This document shows, in pieces, positions 46,079-53,524 of a DNA stretch of 64,000 bases. The stretch spans positions 620,001 to 684,000 of the forward strand of contig NZ_CP014162.1 in NCBI RefSeq assembly GCF_001543205.1, read 5' to 3'. The notes below the pieces were generated by a model. That model ran no database searches, was not told where the DNA came from, and saw only the letters and a list, made by a program, of their open reading frames with translations. The position numbers were made by a program, and so were the translations under genes. The DNA comes from Aerococcus urinaeequi. Lineage in GTDB: Bacteria > Bacillota > Bacilli > Lactobacillales > Aerococcaceae. Every line of letters starts with the position of its first letter. The stretch's first letter is position 1.

Positions 46079-46118
46079 AAAAAAAGGCTCAAGATATTAT
46101 CTTGAACCTCTTTTTTTA
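46079..46118. terminator. Bidirectional terminator
   Basis: GGCTCAAGATA pairs with TATCTTGAACC, with A and T runs. It covers the stop codon of the small membrane protein gene. Confidence 0.78.
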
Positions 46119-46267
46119 TCTTCAAATATCATAATAAATAAATTTATAGACAATAAAACAAGAAAAACACTCTCAACTTTATAAGAATTATCCCAAAAAA
46201 TACTAATAATAATAAAAAGTAAAATAAGTATAAAAAATGTGATTTTTGATAAAGATATTTTGTTCAT
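46097..46267 (-). CDS. Small two-helix membrane protein
   Basis: 56 residues from the ATG at 46267, with AGGAGG seven bases upstream; the frame extends upstream to 46309 without a site. Two hydrophobic helices (about 7-24 and 31-47), a basic N-terminus and a charged tail (EDKKRGSR). Such proteins on plasmids are often bacteriocin immunity or toxin-like, but nothing here proves that. It is next to the RepB remnant. Confidence 0.6.
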   Translation of the reverse strand: MNKISLSKITFFILILLFIIISIFWDNSYKVESVFLVLLSINLFIMIFEDKKRGSR

Positions 46268-46343
46268 AAAAGACCTCCTACTGTATTTATTTGTATACAT
46301 AGCTATCAAAATAGGGAATACAAGTTAGTATATAGTATTGGAA

Positions 46344-46610
46344 TTATGCTTGCACAAAATTATTGTATATTTCAACTAAGACAACTTGTCGTCCACGTCT
46401 AGCCTGAAAGAGTTCTAAATCCATATCGTCAATTTTCAAATTGATTTCCTCGATAACCTTATTTAATATATTATCTTTTAACCGACCATAGGTGTAACTC
46501 TTTGGTGCACCTAGCCATTCCATGAAGTCAGCAGGTGTACCTTGTAAGATAGTTATTTTTTTACCTCTAATTTTGTTAGCTTCACGCATAAGCTTGTAAA
46601 GTAAAATTGC
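46344..46610 (-). pseudogene. C-terminal remnant of a plasmid replication initiator (Rep_3/RepB type)
   Basis: The frame AILLYKLMREANK...ends YNNFVQA, about 88 codons, preceded by a stop. It resembles the second winged-helix part of Rep_3 initiators (ILQGTPADFMEWLGAPKSYT, then VLQR-like ARRGRQVVLVEIYNNF). The N-terminal half is missing and replaced by the start of a Mob/Pre gene. An ATG at 46589 could start an 81-residue piece, but no ribosome binding site is near. So it is most likely non-functional. Confidence 0.65.
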
Positions 46611-46670
46611 TTATTTACTATTGAGCTGACCTGATTTCATCTTCTGCATTCTCGCCACTACAAATGACAT
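46611..46670 (-). pseudogene. Truncated start of a MobV (Pre/Mob) relaxase gene
   Basis: From an ATG at 46670 with TTAGGAG eight bases upstream, the frame reads MSFVVARMQKMKSGQLNSK then stops. This is the N-terminus of Mob/Pre relaxases (consensus MSYAVxRMQKxKxG). The rest is lost at a junction with the RepB remnant. The oriT-like hairpin lies directly upstream. Confidence 0.8.
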
Positions 46671-46693
46671 ATAAACACTCCTAACTTCGGTAC

Positions 46694-46735
46694 AGCTTCC
46701 ATGTAAAGTATAAACCCACTATACTTTACATGGTA
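46694..46735 (-). other. oriT/recombination site of the pMV158 (MobV) type
   Basis: Perfect inverted repeat CCATGTAAAGTAT (46698-46710) and ATACTTTACATGG (46720-46732) around a nine-base loop. On the minus strand it reads AAGTATAGTGGGTTTATACT across the loop, close to the AAGTATAGTGTGTTATACT nick region of the pMV158 oriT. It lies 28 bases before the truncated mob gene, the usual place. Confidence 0.8.
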
Positions 46736-46739
46736 AAGT

Positions 46740-46870
46740 GTGGGCTCTCCGAGGGGTCTGCCGACGGCTCATTCGGCTCTATTGAGCCGAGTATCAGCGC
46801 ACCCTTATGGTGCAATTAGCTGATACCTATTTGACGTTTTGTTCCCCTACCAATTCGTAGGGTTCCCAAA
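46740..46870. other. Hairpin-rich plasmid-type DNA upstream of oriT
   Basis: Short hairpins such as TCGGCTCT/AGAGCCGA-like (46780-46800) and GCACC/GGTGC (46800-46815) lie in a row. No coding frame is visible. The position relative to mob suggests replication or transfer DNA (for example a single-strand origin), but I cannot show this. Confidence 0.35.
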
Positions 46871-46883
46871 CTCAAACCAAAAT

Positions 46884-46918
46884 AAAAAAGCCTAAGAAAT
46901 TTACCCTTTGGCTTTTTT
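46884..46918 (-). terminator. Terminator after the secreted protein gene
   Basis: AAAAAAGCC pairs with GGCTTTTTT around a 17-base loop; oriented after the gene at 46926. Confidence 0.72.
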
Positions 46919-46925
46919 AAAAAAA

Positions 46926-47492
46926 TTAATATCCTAAAGTTGTTCCGCCAGCAGTTACTGAAAACACAGTTCCTGTAGCCCCTTTAGGAGTATAAATTTG
47001 AGTATAACCTTTAAACTTAAAATATCTACTTCCACCGCTATAGTTAATAAAAGTTGTTACTGTAGCTTTAGAAGAATTAGGCTTAGAATTTCCTGATCCA
47101 GTACGTACAACAGTACCACTGGTAGCTGTAGTCCTTATATCAACATTAGTCATTGGACCTGAATAAGAAGTGACTATATAAGTCGTTTTAGCTCTATTTG
47201 AAGCTTCTCTTTTTGTACTCCCTGTAACTGTAGCTATAACTGCATTAACAGACATTTGCCCCTCTAATGGAGATTCAGTGACATATTCCTGAAAAAATAC
47301 ATCTTCTTCAGTATACCCATTATCTATAAATATTTTTTTATCTTCTTCTGAAAGGTCTTCTAAAGTTAGCGTTTGTTCATTTTGAACTACTTCAGGAGTA
47401 AATTCAGTTGCAGAAACAATATTCTCATTAACTATAAAATTAAATCCTAAAGCAAGTAATGTTGTAGTAAAAATTAGTCTAATGATTTTCAT
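46926..47492 (-). CDS. Secreted protein of unknown function, plasmid island
   Basis: 188 residues. A signal peptide (about 1-28, cleaved near VSA-TEF) is followed by an acidic part (about 30-75, LEDLSEEDKKIFIDNGYTEEDVFF) and a Ser/Thr/Gly-rich, probably all-beta C-terminal domain (about 80-188) without cysteines. I do not recognise the family. The 85/74-residue gene lies 24 bases upstream on the same strand and is likely co-transcribed. The acidic part could be a propeptide, but that is speculation. Confidence 0.68.
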   Translation of the reverse strand: MKIIRLIFTTTLLALGFNFIVNENIVSATEFTPEVVQNEQTLTLEDLSEEDKKIFIDNGYTEEDVFFQEYVTESPLEGQMSVNAVIATVTGSTKREASNRAKTTYIVTSYSGPMTNVDIRTTATSGTVVRTGSGNSKPNSSKATVTTFINYSGGSRYFKFKGYTQIYTPKGATGTVFSVTAGGTTLGY

Positions 47493-47516
47493 TTATTAAC
47501 CCACCCTTTTCTATTT

Positions 47517-47741
47517 TTAGTCGTTAACATCTATAAAAATAAACCCTAATCCATGGTCAACTATAGAAACTGAGTTCAAATCTTTTTTAAAGAATGTCTT
47601 GTTACTAAGTACAAAGCTTTTCTGCTTATCATTTTTTAAGCTTTGAATAAGACTTTCTAAATCTCCATATTCAATAGTAAAAACCTCAATAAAATAGTCG
47701 TTATAACATATATCTATTTCAACTACATCTTGAACAGTCAC
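47517..47741 (-). CDS. Small protein of unknown function, partner of the secreted protein
   Basis: 74 residues from a GTG at 47741, five bases after AGGAGGGG; an ATG at 47774 gives 85 residues but has no ribosome binding site. Acidic, mixed alpha/beta (VVEIDICYNDYFIEVFTIEYGD; ends GLGFIFIDVND), no signal peptide. It precedes the secreted protein gene by 24 bases. Not recognised; an intracellular partner such as an immunity protein is one possibility without direct support. Confidence 0.6.
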   Translation of the reverse strand: MTVQDVVEIDICYNDYFIEVFTIEYGDLESLIQSLKNDKQKSFVLSNKTFFKKDLNSVSIVDHGLGFIFIDVND

Positions 47742-47898
47742 CGACTCCCCTCCTAACTTGTAAAGCGCTTCCATTTTTTAGTATAAAAAAATTAATTGCA
47801 TAAAGATAGCCCTAATTTTTAGTGTCAGTTTTGAATCAACTAATATAGACGTATAACGTACATGTTAGGTATCCAGCTTTTCAAACCTCAACCCAAAA

Positions 47899-47935
47899 TA
47901 AAAACCCCCTTAGACATTTCCATTAGGGGGCTTTT
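47899..47935 (-). terminator. Terminator after the Hfq-like gene
   Basis: CCCCCTTA opposes TTAGGGGG, with T run on the minus strand. Confidence 0.72.
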
Positions 47936-47939
47936 ATTA

Positions 47940-48128
47940 TTAATCAACTCGATACATTAATTTCAAAGCATGTTTAAAAATGTGTATCTCTTTTTCATTT
48001 TTTTGAACAACATAATTATATCTTTTTATTTTTTTCAAATTTGCAACAAAAGTTTTTCCATCAAGAAAAACAAATTTAAAATTATTTCCAATTTCTGAAG
48101 TTAGATAATCTTCAAATTCTTTACTCAT
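47940..48128 (-). CDS. Small Hfq/Sm-like protein on the plasmid island
   Basis: 62 residues. After a short helix (SKEFEDYLTSEI) comes a five-strand pattern: FKFVFLDGKTF (about 18-28), VANLKKIKRYNYVVQKN (about 28-44) and EIHIFKHALKLM (about 47-58). This lines up with Hfq: Sm1 (VTVFLLNGFQLRG...FDNFTVLLE) and Sm2 (QLIYKHAIST). The FKHA segment replaces the YKHA that forms the RNA-binding proximal face in Hfq. Hfq hexamers pair small RNAs with mRNAs. GAGGGGGA precedes the ATG. It sits 40 bases after a gene cut by IS1216. The similarity is by eye; a hexamer or RNA binding is inferred. Confidence 0.6.
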   Translation of the reverse strand: MSKEFEDYLTSEIGNNFKFVFLDGKTFVANLKKIKRYNYVVQKNEKEIHIFKHALKLMYRVD

Positions 48129-48167
48129 TTAAATCTCCCCCTCGTTAAATTTATCTTCTTTAATCTA

Positions 48168-48251
48168 TCATTCCAATATTTCGCCAGTTTCTCTATCTAT
48201 TTTTTTAAAAGGTTTATGTCGATTAGAACGTAAGTAAGCAGTTAAAAATAT
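48168..48251 (-). pseudogene. 3' remnant of a gene cut by IS1216 copy 2
   Basis: The frame runs from the IS edge to a stop at 48168: ...FLTAYLRSNRHKPFKKIDRETGEILE. The 5' part is replaced by the IS. The highly basic, Glu-rich tail is common in plasmid mobilisation or replication proteins, but I cannot name it. It lies directly upstream of the Hfq-like gene and may have been its operon partner. Confidence 0.5.
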
Positions 48252-49063
48252 GGTTCTGTTGCAAAGTTTTAAATAAAGAATAAAATCCCTTACGGTATCT
48301 ATGATTTAAGCTGGGATTCCCAATAATACCTTGATTTCAGTACAGACCGAAAACCCGAAGAGAGTGCCTTCTTTTCGGGTTTTCTTATATAATCCTCGAA
48401 TGGCTTCCATGCCTTTAATCGTGGTAGAGGCAGTGCGTAAACTTCGATAGAATTTATTGCGTCTCTTTACTGGACGATGGTCTTGTTCAATCAAATTATT
48501 CAGGTATTTAATGGTACGATGTTCTGTCCCTTGATAAAAGCCGCCGTATTCTTTTAGTTTCTTAAAGGCACTTGTAATAGAGGGGGCTTTATCTGTGACT
48601 ACAACCTTCGGTTCATCAAACTGCTTCACTAACCGCTTAAGAAAAGCATAGGCTGCTTGTGTGTCCCGTTTTTTACGTAACCAAATATCCAAGGTTAAAC
48701 CATCTGCATCGATGGCTCGATACAAATAATGCCATTTTCCTTTAATTTTGATGTACGTTTCATCCATTTTCCATGAATAAAAGGATTTTTTATTTTTCTT
48801 TTTCCAAATTTGATAGAGTAGTTTGCCATATTCTTGCACCCAACGATAAATCGTCGTATGAGAAACGTTAATGCCACGATCATATAAGATTTCTTGAACT
48901 TCACGATAGCTAAGGTTATAACGAAGATAGTAGCCCACGGCTACAATAATCACATCCTGCTGAAATTGCTTTCCTTTAAAAGGTTTCATCGTCATTCCTC
49001 CTGCTATCTTTTTCTATTATTCTACCTTATTTGATAGTAGATTTAAAACCTTGCAACAGAACC
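48252..49063 (-). mobile_element. IS1216-type insertion sequence, copy 2 (IS6 family)
   Basis: 812 bases with the same terminal repeats as copy 1 and in the same orientation. One difference was noted (C at 49050). The flanking eight bases (AAAAATAT and TTTTTTTA) do not match each other or copy 1, so a simple composite transposon insertion is not supported. Confidence 0.95.
48306..48989 (-). CDS. IS6-family transposase (copy 2)
   Basis: 227 residues, identical to the transposase of copy 1, with the same AGGAGG site and start. Both copies should be active. Together they bound the 2.3-kb plasmid segment 45904-48251. Confidence 0.95.
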   Translation of the reverse strand: MKPFKGKQFQQDVIIVAVGYYLRYNLSYREVQEILYDRGINVSHTTIYRWVQEYGKLLYQIWKKKNKKSFYSWKMDETYIKIKGKWHYLYRAIDADGLTLDIWLRKKRDTQAAYAFLKRLVKQFDEPKVVVTDKAPSITSAFKKLKEYGGFYQGTEHRTIKYLNNLIEQDHRPVKRRNKFYRSLRTASTTIKGMEAIRGLYKKTRKEGTLFGFSVCTEIKVLLGIPA

Positions 49064-49352
49064 TTTTTTTTAATCTATTATCGATTCAATTATTTCTTAT
49101 GAGGTTGACGTTAATAATTCTACGGAATTCACATAGAATTTCAACGATTCATCATTATACTCCGTCTTAAGATCATCACTTTAATTGTTGATTTCTATAA
49201 TTCATTAAGACATACAGACATAATTTAAATAAGTTGTCTATATAAATTAATATTATATAGATTTAAAGGTTAAGTAATTTGCGTAAAAATTGAGGTTAGT
49301 ATATCAAGGTCAAAGGGGTTTTAGGAATACCTAAATTAGCGGCTAGCAACGG

Positions 49353-49458
49353 CAAAAGTTGGCACTTATAACGACTGATTGTGGGTGTTGTCGTTATAAG
49401 GGGCGGAGGTTTGATATTTTAGCATAGTTATAACGACAAAAGTTGGCACTTATAACGA
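49353..49458. repeat. Iteron-like repeats with TTATAACGA core
   Basis: A 22-base sequence (CAAAAGTTGG-CACTTATAACGA) occurs at 49353-49374 and 49437-49458. The core TTATAACGA occurs four times: 49366-49374 and 49450-49458 forward, 49391-49399 inverted, and 49428-49436 forward. Such clusters are typical of replication origins or partition sites of plasmids. Confidence 0.7.
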
Positions 49459-49489
49459 TATAATGATTGGAAATTTTTAAAGCAAAAGA

Positions 49490-49660
49490 TTTAAAAAAAC
49501 TTATTTTAAATTGCCATTTTATATGTCTTTAAACTGATTTAAAACAACTATTTTAAAAAAACTTGTTTCAAATTGCCATTTTATTTGTTTTAAATAAAGT
49601 TTAAAGCAAATAATTTAAAAAAACTTGTTTCAAATTGCCATTTTACTGGTTTCAAACTGC
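49490..49660. repeat. 62-base direct repeats, three units
   Basis: Units start at 49490, 49552 and 49614, exactly 62 bases apart. Each begins TTTAAAAAAACTT and has TTGCCATTTTA after about 18 more bases, then diverges. A fourth half-copy of the second motif (CTGCCATTCTATTG) lies at 49657-49670. AT-rich with A-tracts in phase, as in bent origin or partition DNA. Confidence 0.75.
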
Positions 49661-49831
49661 CATTCTATTGATCATGCAAATGGCAAACCCCCTGTTATAT
49701 CAAGCTTATTTTTTACGCAAAGCACTTAAATCTTTAAATTAAACATTATTTAACGAATAGAAAGAAGGTTAAGTTACTAATTCACCGTTAAACAAATCGA
49801 ACGTAAATTGCTAATTCAAACCTTTAATAGT

Positions 49832-50037
49832 TTATTGATCACCTTTATTTAAAGGACGACCTGAAGAAGTTTTAAAACGGCGAATTTCTCCTTTCATGTA
49901 CCACTGTTTCCACCTATATATTGTTCCTCTACTTGGATATTAAATTCTTCCCGAAGGGAGGAAGCCGATTCTCCGGATAATAATCTTTCAACGATTTGAA
50001 TTTTTAATGTCTCCGGATAATAATTGTGTTTTGCCAT
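49832..50037 (-). pseudogene. Frameshifted IS3-family OrfA fragment
   Basis: Starts MAKHNYYPETLKIQIVERLL, then SGESASSLREEFNI. One base is missing after NI (near 49930); the other frame continues SRGTIYRWKQWYMKGEIRRF and ends RPLNKGDQ. This is the helix-turn-helix OrfA of an IS3-group element. OrfB is absent. A stem just upstream (50050-50090) may be the element's end. Confidence 0.75.
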
Positions 50038-50099
50038 TAGAAAAACACCTCCAAATTTATTTTACTAAATTTGAGGTGCTCTTTTTTAATTGTATCTAA

Positions 50100-50380
50100 T
50101 TATAGTGTCAGTTCCGTAGACCAATTCTACTCTTTTTTGTCTATAACTAATAAGCAAATTGACGGCAGAGCAACAACCCTTAAATAACAGTTTATACTAC
50201 AGATGTTATGAATAAGTATATTGCATTGATAGTAGAATTTTAGTAACATTTCTTTTGCGATATTTATATCATTTTATTGTGCTTCTTAGCTTAACCAATG
50301 ATATCTTTCTTTTTTTATCATACAAGTTTCCCATATTTTATACTCCCAGATTCCAATAAAGACCATATACTTTCGTGGGA
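50100..50380. other. Intergenic AT-rich stretch without recognised features
   Basis: I see no gene, RNA or repeat that I can support here. Confidence 0.5.
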
Positions 50381-50382
50381 AC

Positions 50383-50423
50383 AAAAAAAGCCGTTTTATA
50401 TCATTAATTGACATAAAACGACT
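50383..50423 (-). terminator. Terminator after the DUF2798 gene
   Basis: CGTTTTAT pairs with ATAAAACG; T run on the minus strand. Confidence 0.75.
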
Positions 50424-50450
50424 GATTGATTCTTTTTTATTCACTATAAT

Positions 50451-50915
50451 TTATGCATCATTTTCTACTTGAGAACTGGCTTGGATTCCTCCTAAAACAA
50501 ATCGAGAAATCGGCCCCACAATTAATAATTGGTAAGGTAGAGCTACTATGAAGTTCATCCCCCACGTATGTAGGTAAGTAGCTCCCAGATTAGCTGGGAT
50601 ACCTCCTTCGATTAAAATTCCAAACATGGACATAAAGCTGACCATACCAATAATCATTAGACATGAAATTGTCACGATTAATTGTAGTTTACTTTGTTTA
50701 TTGATTGGTAATTTAAAGGCGATCTTCTTCGCAACAACACCTACGACAAATGAATCTAAGATAAAAGCTACTATGAATCCAGGAACCAATCCTGTTAGCA
50801 AGGAAACTAATGATAAATCATTATGTAAAAGTAGATTGTAGATACTCATTCCTAAAACCATTAAAAAGCACATCAGTGTTGTGAAGATAATTCCTTCTTT
50901 TTTATTTGTTGGCAA
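50451..50915 (-). CDS. DUF2798 family membrane protein
   Basis: 154 residues from a TTG at 50915, with AGAGGAG seven bases upstream; the ATG at 50942 has no good site. Four membrane segments in two similar halves (GIIFTTLMCFLMVLGMSIYN, then GLVPGFIVAFILDSFVV; second LIVTISCLMIIGMVSFMSMF and MNFIVALPYQLLIVGPISRF). This matches DUF2798 proteins, which are uncharacterised. It may be part of the chromosome side or the island. Confidence 0.8.
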   Translation of the reverse strand: MPTNKKEGIIFTTLMCFLMVLGMSIYNLLLHNDLSLVSLLTGLVPGFIVAFILDSFVVGVVAKKIAFKLPINKQSKLQLIVTISCLMIIGMVSFMSMFGILIEGGIPANLGATYLHTWGMNFIVALPYQLLIVGPISRFVLGGIQASSQVENDA

Positions 50916-51150
50916 AATAAAACTCCTCTCTTTCGGTTGCATTCTAGCACCGAAGATTACCATATCACAAATAAAATTTCTTCATAAGCAAAAATTTTCA
51001 AAATTTCAGAAAACGGTTCTTTCATTCCTGAAGTATTGCCTCACCACTCAGGAATCAAGACATTACAGCGAGCTTGAGTTTTAACGTGAGGCTAAAATAT
51101 AATTTTTTTATCAATATTATGATTTTCTAGCAGCACAAAATAGGCTGTTC

Positions 51151-51268
51151 TTATTCTTCTATTTGATATTTTAAAATGTCTCCGGGATGACAATCTAATA
51201 TACTGCAAATTTAATCCAAAGTAGAAAAGCGGATTGCTTTCGCTCGGTTATTTTTCCAGCGTAGTATT
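51151..51268 (-). pseudogene. C-terminal remnant of an XRE-type small regulator
   Basis: Frame WKNNRAKAIRFSTLD-stop-ICSILDCHPGDILKYQIEE-stop on the minus strand. It matches the tail of small Cro/CI-like regulators (typical ISFxTLDKICxxLxCxPGDIL). The lysine codon is replaced by TAA, and the 5' part is replaced by an IS1216 end. Confidence 0.65.
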
Positions 51269-51316
51269 GATACCGTAAGGGATTTTATTCTTTATTTAAA
51301 ACTTTGCAACAGAACC
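51269..51316 (+). mobile_element. Orphan IS1216 end (48 bases, inverted)
   Basis: From GATACCGTAAGGG to GCAACAGAACC, identical to the reverse complement of the left end of the two full copies (45092-45139). There is no transposase. It marks the right border of the IS1216-bounded region and joins the broken regulator gene. Confidence 0.85.
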
Positions 51317-51514
51317 CTTTTGACCATAACTTTTCTCCTTATTATAACTTCACAAAAATTTTCTCGCTTCATACATCAACAAAATCAATAGTCATAAATT
51401 TAGCCAAATAATACTACAGCGCGAATTTAGATTTCAGCTATCGCTTAACTTAAATATGATATATACCATTTCTTCCAAATCAAGCAACAAATTATAAATT
51501 AAATGAAGCAACAA

Positions 51515-51556
51515 TAAAAAAGATAGGTATCCACTAAGGTTGTAGATACCTAGCTT
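51515..51556 (-). terminator. Terminator after ywbE
   Basis: AGGTATC pairs with GATACCT; T run on the minus strand. Confidence 0.72.
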
Positions 51557-51583
51557 CCTAATTATTTGAAAGTTTTATTTCAA

Positions 51584-51778
51584 TTATAATATTTCCTTTA
51601 CTCGGCCAACGGTGCCATCTTCTAGCATGACTTTAATACCATGTGGATGGTTTTGAGAGTTTGTCAGGATTTTACTCACAATACCCTCTGTTAATTTTCC
51701 AGATCGTTGGTCCTGTTTTTGAACAATTTTTACCTGGCTACCAATTTGAATATTACTTCTTTTATTACCTTCGTTCAT
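51584..51778 (-). CDS. ywbE: YwbE family protein (DUF2196)
   Basis: 64 residues, the family length: IQIGSQVKIVQKQDQRSGKLTEGIVSKILT then HPHGIKVMLEDGTVGRVKEI. A small single-domain beta-barrel-like protein of unknown function. AAGGAGCCC precedes the ATG. Confidence 0.85.
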   Translation of the reverse strand: MNEGNKRSNIQIGSQVKIVQKQDQRSGKLTEGIVSKILTNSQNHPHGIKVMLEDGTVGRVKEIL

Positions 51779-51833
51779 GATGGGCTCCTTTTTCAGGTCT
51801 CGAATTTTTTATAGTCGCAACCATTTGTTTAAC

Positions 51834-52020
51834 CTATTTTATCAGAAGATCATCGAAAAAGGCTAATATGAAAAACAATGGAAAACCAGTCGCTGTACCT
51901 TTACTAATATCACCAGTGATAATCCCGAATATCCCAACAACAAACCAACATAATATACCATACCGTTGTATAAATACTTGCGTTCTATTTCCTAAATTAA
52001 ACCTCCATATAAGTCCTCTA
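51834..52020 (-). pseudogene. Remnant of a small membrane protein
   Basis: An open frame of about 60 codons without a usable start codon reads RGLIWRFNLGNRTQVFIQRY, then YGILCWFVVGIFGIITGDIS and ends AFFDDLLIK. Coherent membrane-protein-like sequence but no start, so probably a decayed gene. The function is unknown. Confidence 0.4.
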
Positions 52021-52131
52021 GCATCCTAAACTTATCTAACTTTTTAAAGTTCATTTTTCTCAAATTATTGAAAGCATGATTGTATTTTTTACATTATTAT
52101 ATATATAATTGCGAATATCATTTTTGGGATA

Positions 52132-52161
52132 AAAAAGGCTATAATCTATTCAATTATAGCC
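52132..52161 (-). terminator. Terminator after metY
   Basis: GGCTATAAT pairs with ATTATAGCC around six bases, then TTTTTT. Confidence 0.85.
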
Positions 52162-52211
52162 TGCATAACATATAAAATTGTTCCTACATCAATCTATCTA
52201 TTACTAAGTCA

Positions 52212-53489
52212 TTAAATCGCAGCTAATGCTTTATCTAAGTCAGCTATGATATCATCCACATTTTCAATTCCGATAGACAAACGGATTGTTTCAGGTTTAA
52301 TGCCACCTTCAGCTAGTTCTTCTTCAGTTAACTGACTATGGGTCATTGAAGCCGGGTGAACCACTAATGATTTAGCATCTCCAACATTCGCTAATAGAGA
52401 GAATAGTTCTAGATTTTCAATGAATTTGACCCCACCTTCATAGCCACCTTTAACACCAAAGGTAAAGATTGAACCTGCCCCTAGAGGTAAGTATTTTTCT
52501 TTTAAGCTATAATATGGGCTACTTTCTAATCCCGCATAATCAACCCATTCTACTTTGTCGTGTTGTGCTAAGAATGTAGCCACTTTCTCTGCATTTTCAA
52601 CATGACGATCCATACGTACATGTAATGACTCTAAGCCTTGAACTAATAACCAAGCATTGAAAGGTGAAATTGAAGCCCCAGTATCACGTAATAGCGTCGC
52701 ACGAATTTTTGTAGTATATGCTGCTGGGCCAAAGGCATCTGCGAAAACAAGATCATTATAAGTTGGATCTGCTTGACTTAAACCTGGGAACTTATCATTT
52801 TGTTTCCAGTCAAACTGTCCACTTTCTACAATTACCCCACCGATTGACGTACCGTGACCACCAATAAATTTAGTCGCTGAATGGACAACGATATCTGCAC
52901 CATGTTCAATAGGTCGCGCTAGATAAGGTGTTGCAAAAGTATTATCAACGATTAATGGAATACCATGCTTATGTGCTACTTCAGCTAAGCCACTAATATC
53001 TTCAATATTTCCAGCCGGATTGCCGATTGTTTCTACAAATACAGCCTTGGTATTGTCTTGAATAGCTTGGTCTACATTCGCTAAATCACTCGTATCTACT
53101 ATCGTCACATCGATACCGAAGTCCTTGAAAGTATGTTCAAATAAGTTGTGGCTTCCGCCATATAGGTTAGCTGTCGCTACAATATGGTCTCCTGCTTTAG
53201 CTAAAACTTGAATAGCATAAGTAATAGCGGCCATACCCGAAGCGACAGCCAAACCAGCTGAACCGCCTTCTAAAGCAGCCACTCTACCTTCAAAGACGCC
53301 CTGAGTAGGATTTGTGATTCGCGTATAAATATTGCCACCTTCTGCTAAGGCAAAACGATTAGCACCCTGCGCTACATCATCAAAAACATAAGCTGTTGTT
53401 TGGTGTAAAGGAACAGCGCGTGACCCTGTTTCATCAATCGTTTGGGCAGCGTGAATGGCTTGTGTCTCAATTTTATAGTCTTTTGTCAT
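52212..53489 (-). CDS. metY: O-acetylhomoserine sulfhydrylase
   Basis: 425 residues from the ATG at 53489, with CGGGGGAA upstream. PLP enzyme of the Cys/Met metabolism family: TQAIHAAQ at the start, GSRAVPLHQTTAYVF, and the PLP lysine in HSATKFIGGHGTSIGG (about residue 205). It makes homocysteine from O-acetylhomoserine and sulfide. Behind a Met T-box. The neighbouring mmuPM and the SAM riboswitch show that methionine supply is tightly controlled. Confidence 0.93.
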   Translation of the reverse strand: MTKDYKIETQAIHAAQTIDETGSRAVPLHQTTAYVFDDVAQGANRFALAEGGNIYTRITNPTQGVFEGRVAALEGGSAGLAVASGMAAITYAIQVLAKAGDHIVATANLYGGSHNLFEHTFKDFGIDVTIVDTSDLANVDQAIQDNTKAVFVETIGNPAGNIEDISGLAEVAHKHGIPLIVDNTFATPYLARPIEHGADIVVHSATKFIGGHGTSIGGVIVESGQFDWKQNDKFPGLSQADPTYNDLVFADAFGPAAYTTKIRATLLRDTGASISPFNAWLLVQGLESLHVRMDRHVENAEKVATFLAQHDKVEWVDYAGLESSPYYSLKEKYLPLGAGSIFTFGVKGGYEGGVKFIENLELFSLLANVGDAKSLVVHPASMTHSQLTEEELAEGGIKPETIRLSIGIENVDDIIADLDKALAAI

Positions 53490-53524
53490 AATAAATTCCC
53501 CCGATTTTATAATTTTTTTCATAA

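Noticed and set aside
45092..49063. Classical composite transposon with two IS1216 copies
   Set aside because: Flanking eight-base sequences do not match, and a third IS end lies further on. The island is better explained by cointegrates and deletions.
49490..49670. CRISPR array
   Set aside because: Units diverge after the first half, spacers are not unique segments of even length, and no cas genes are near.
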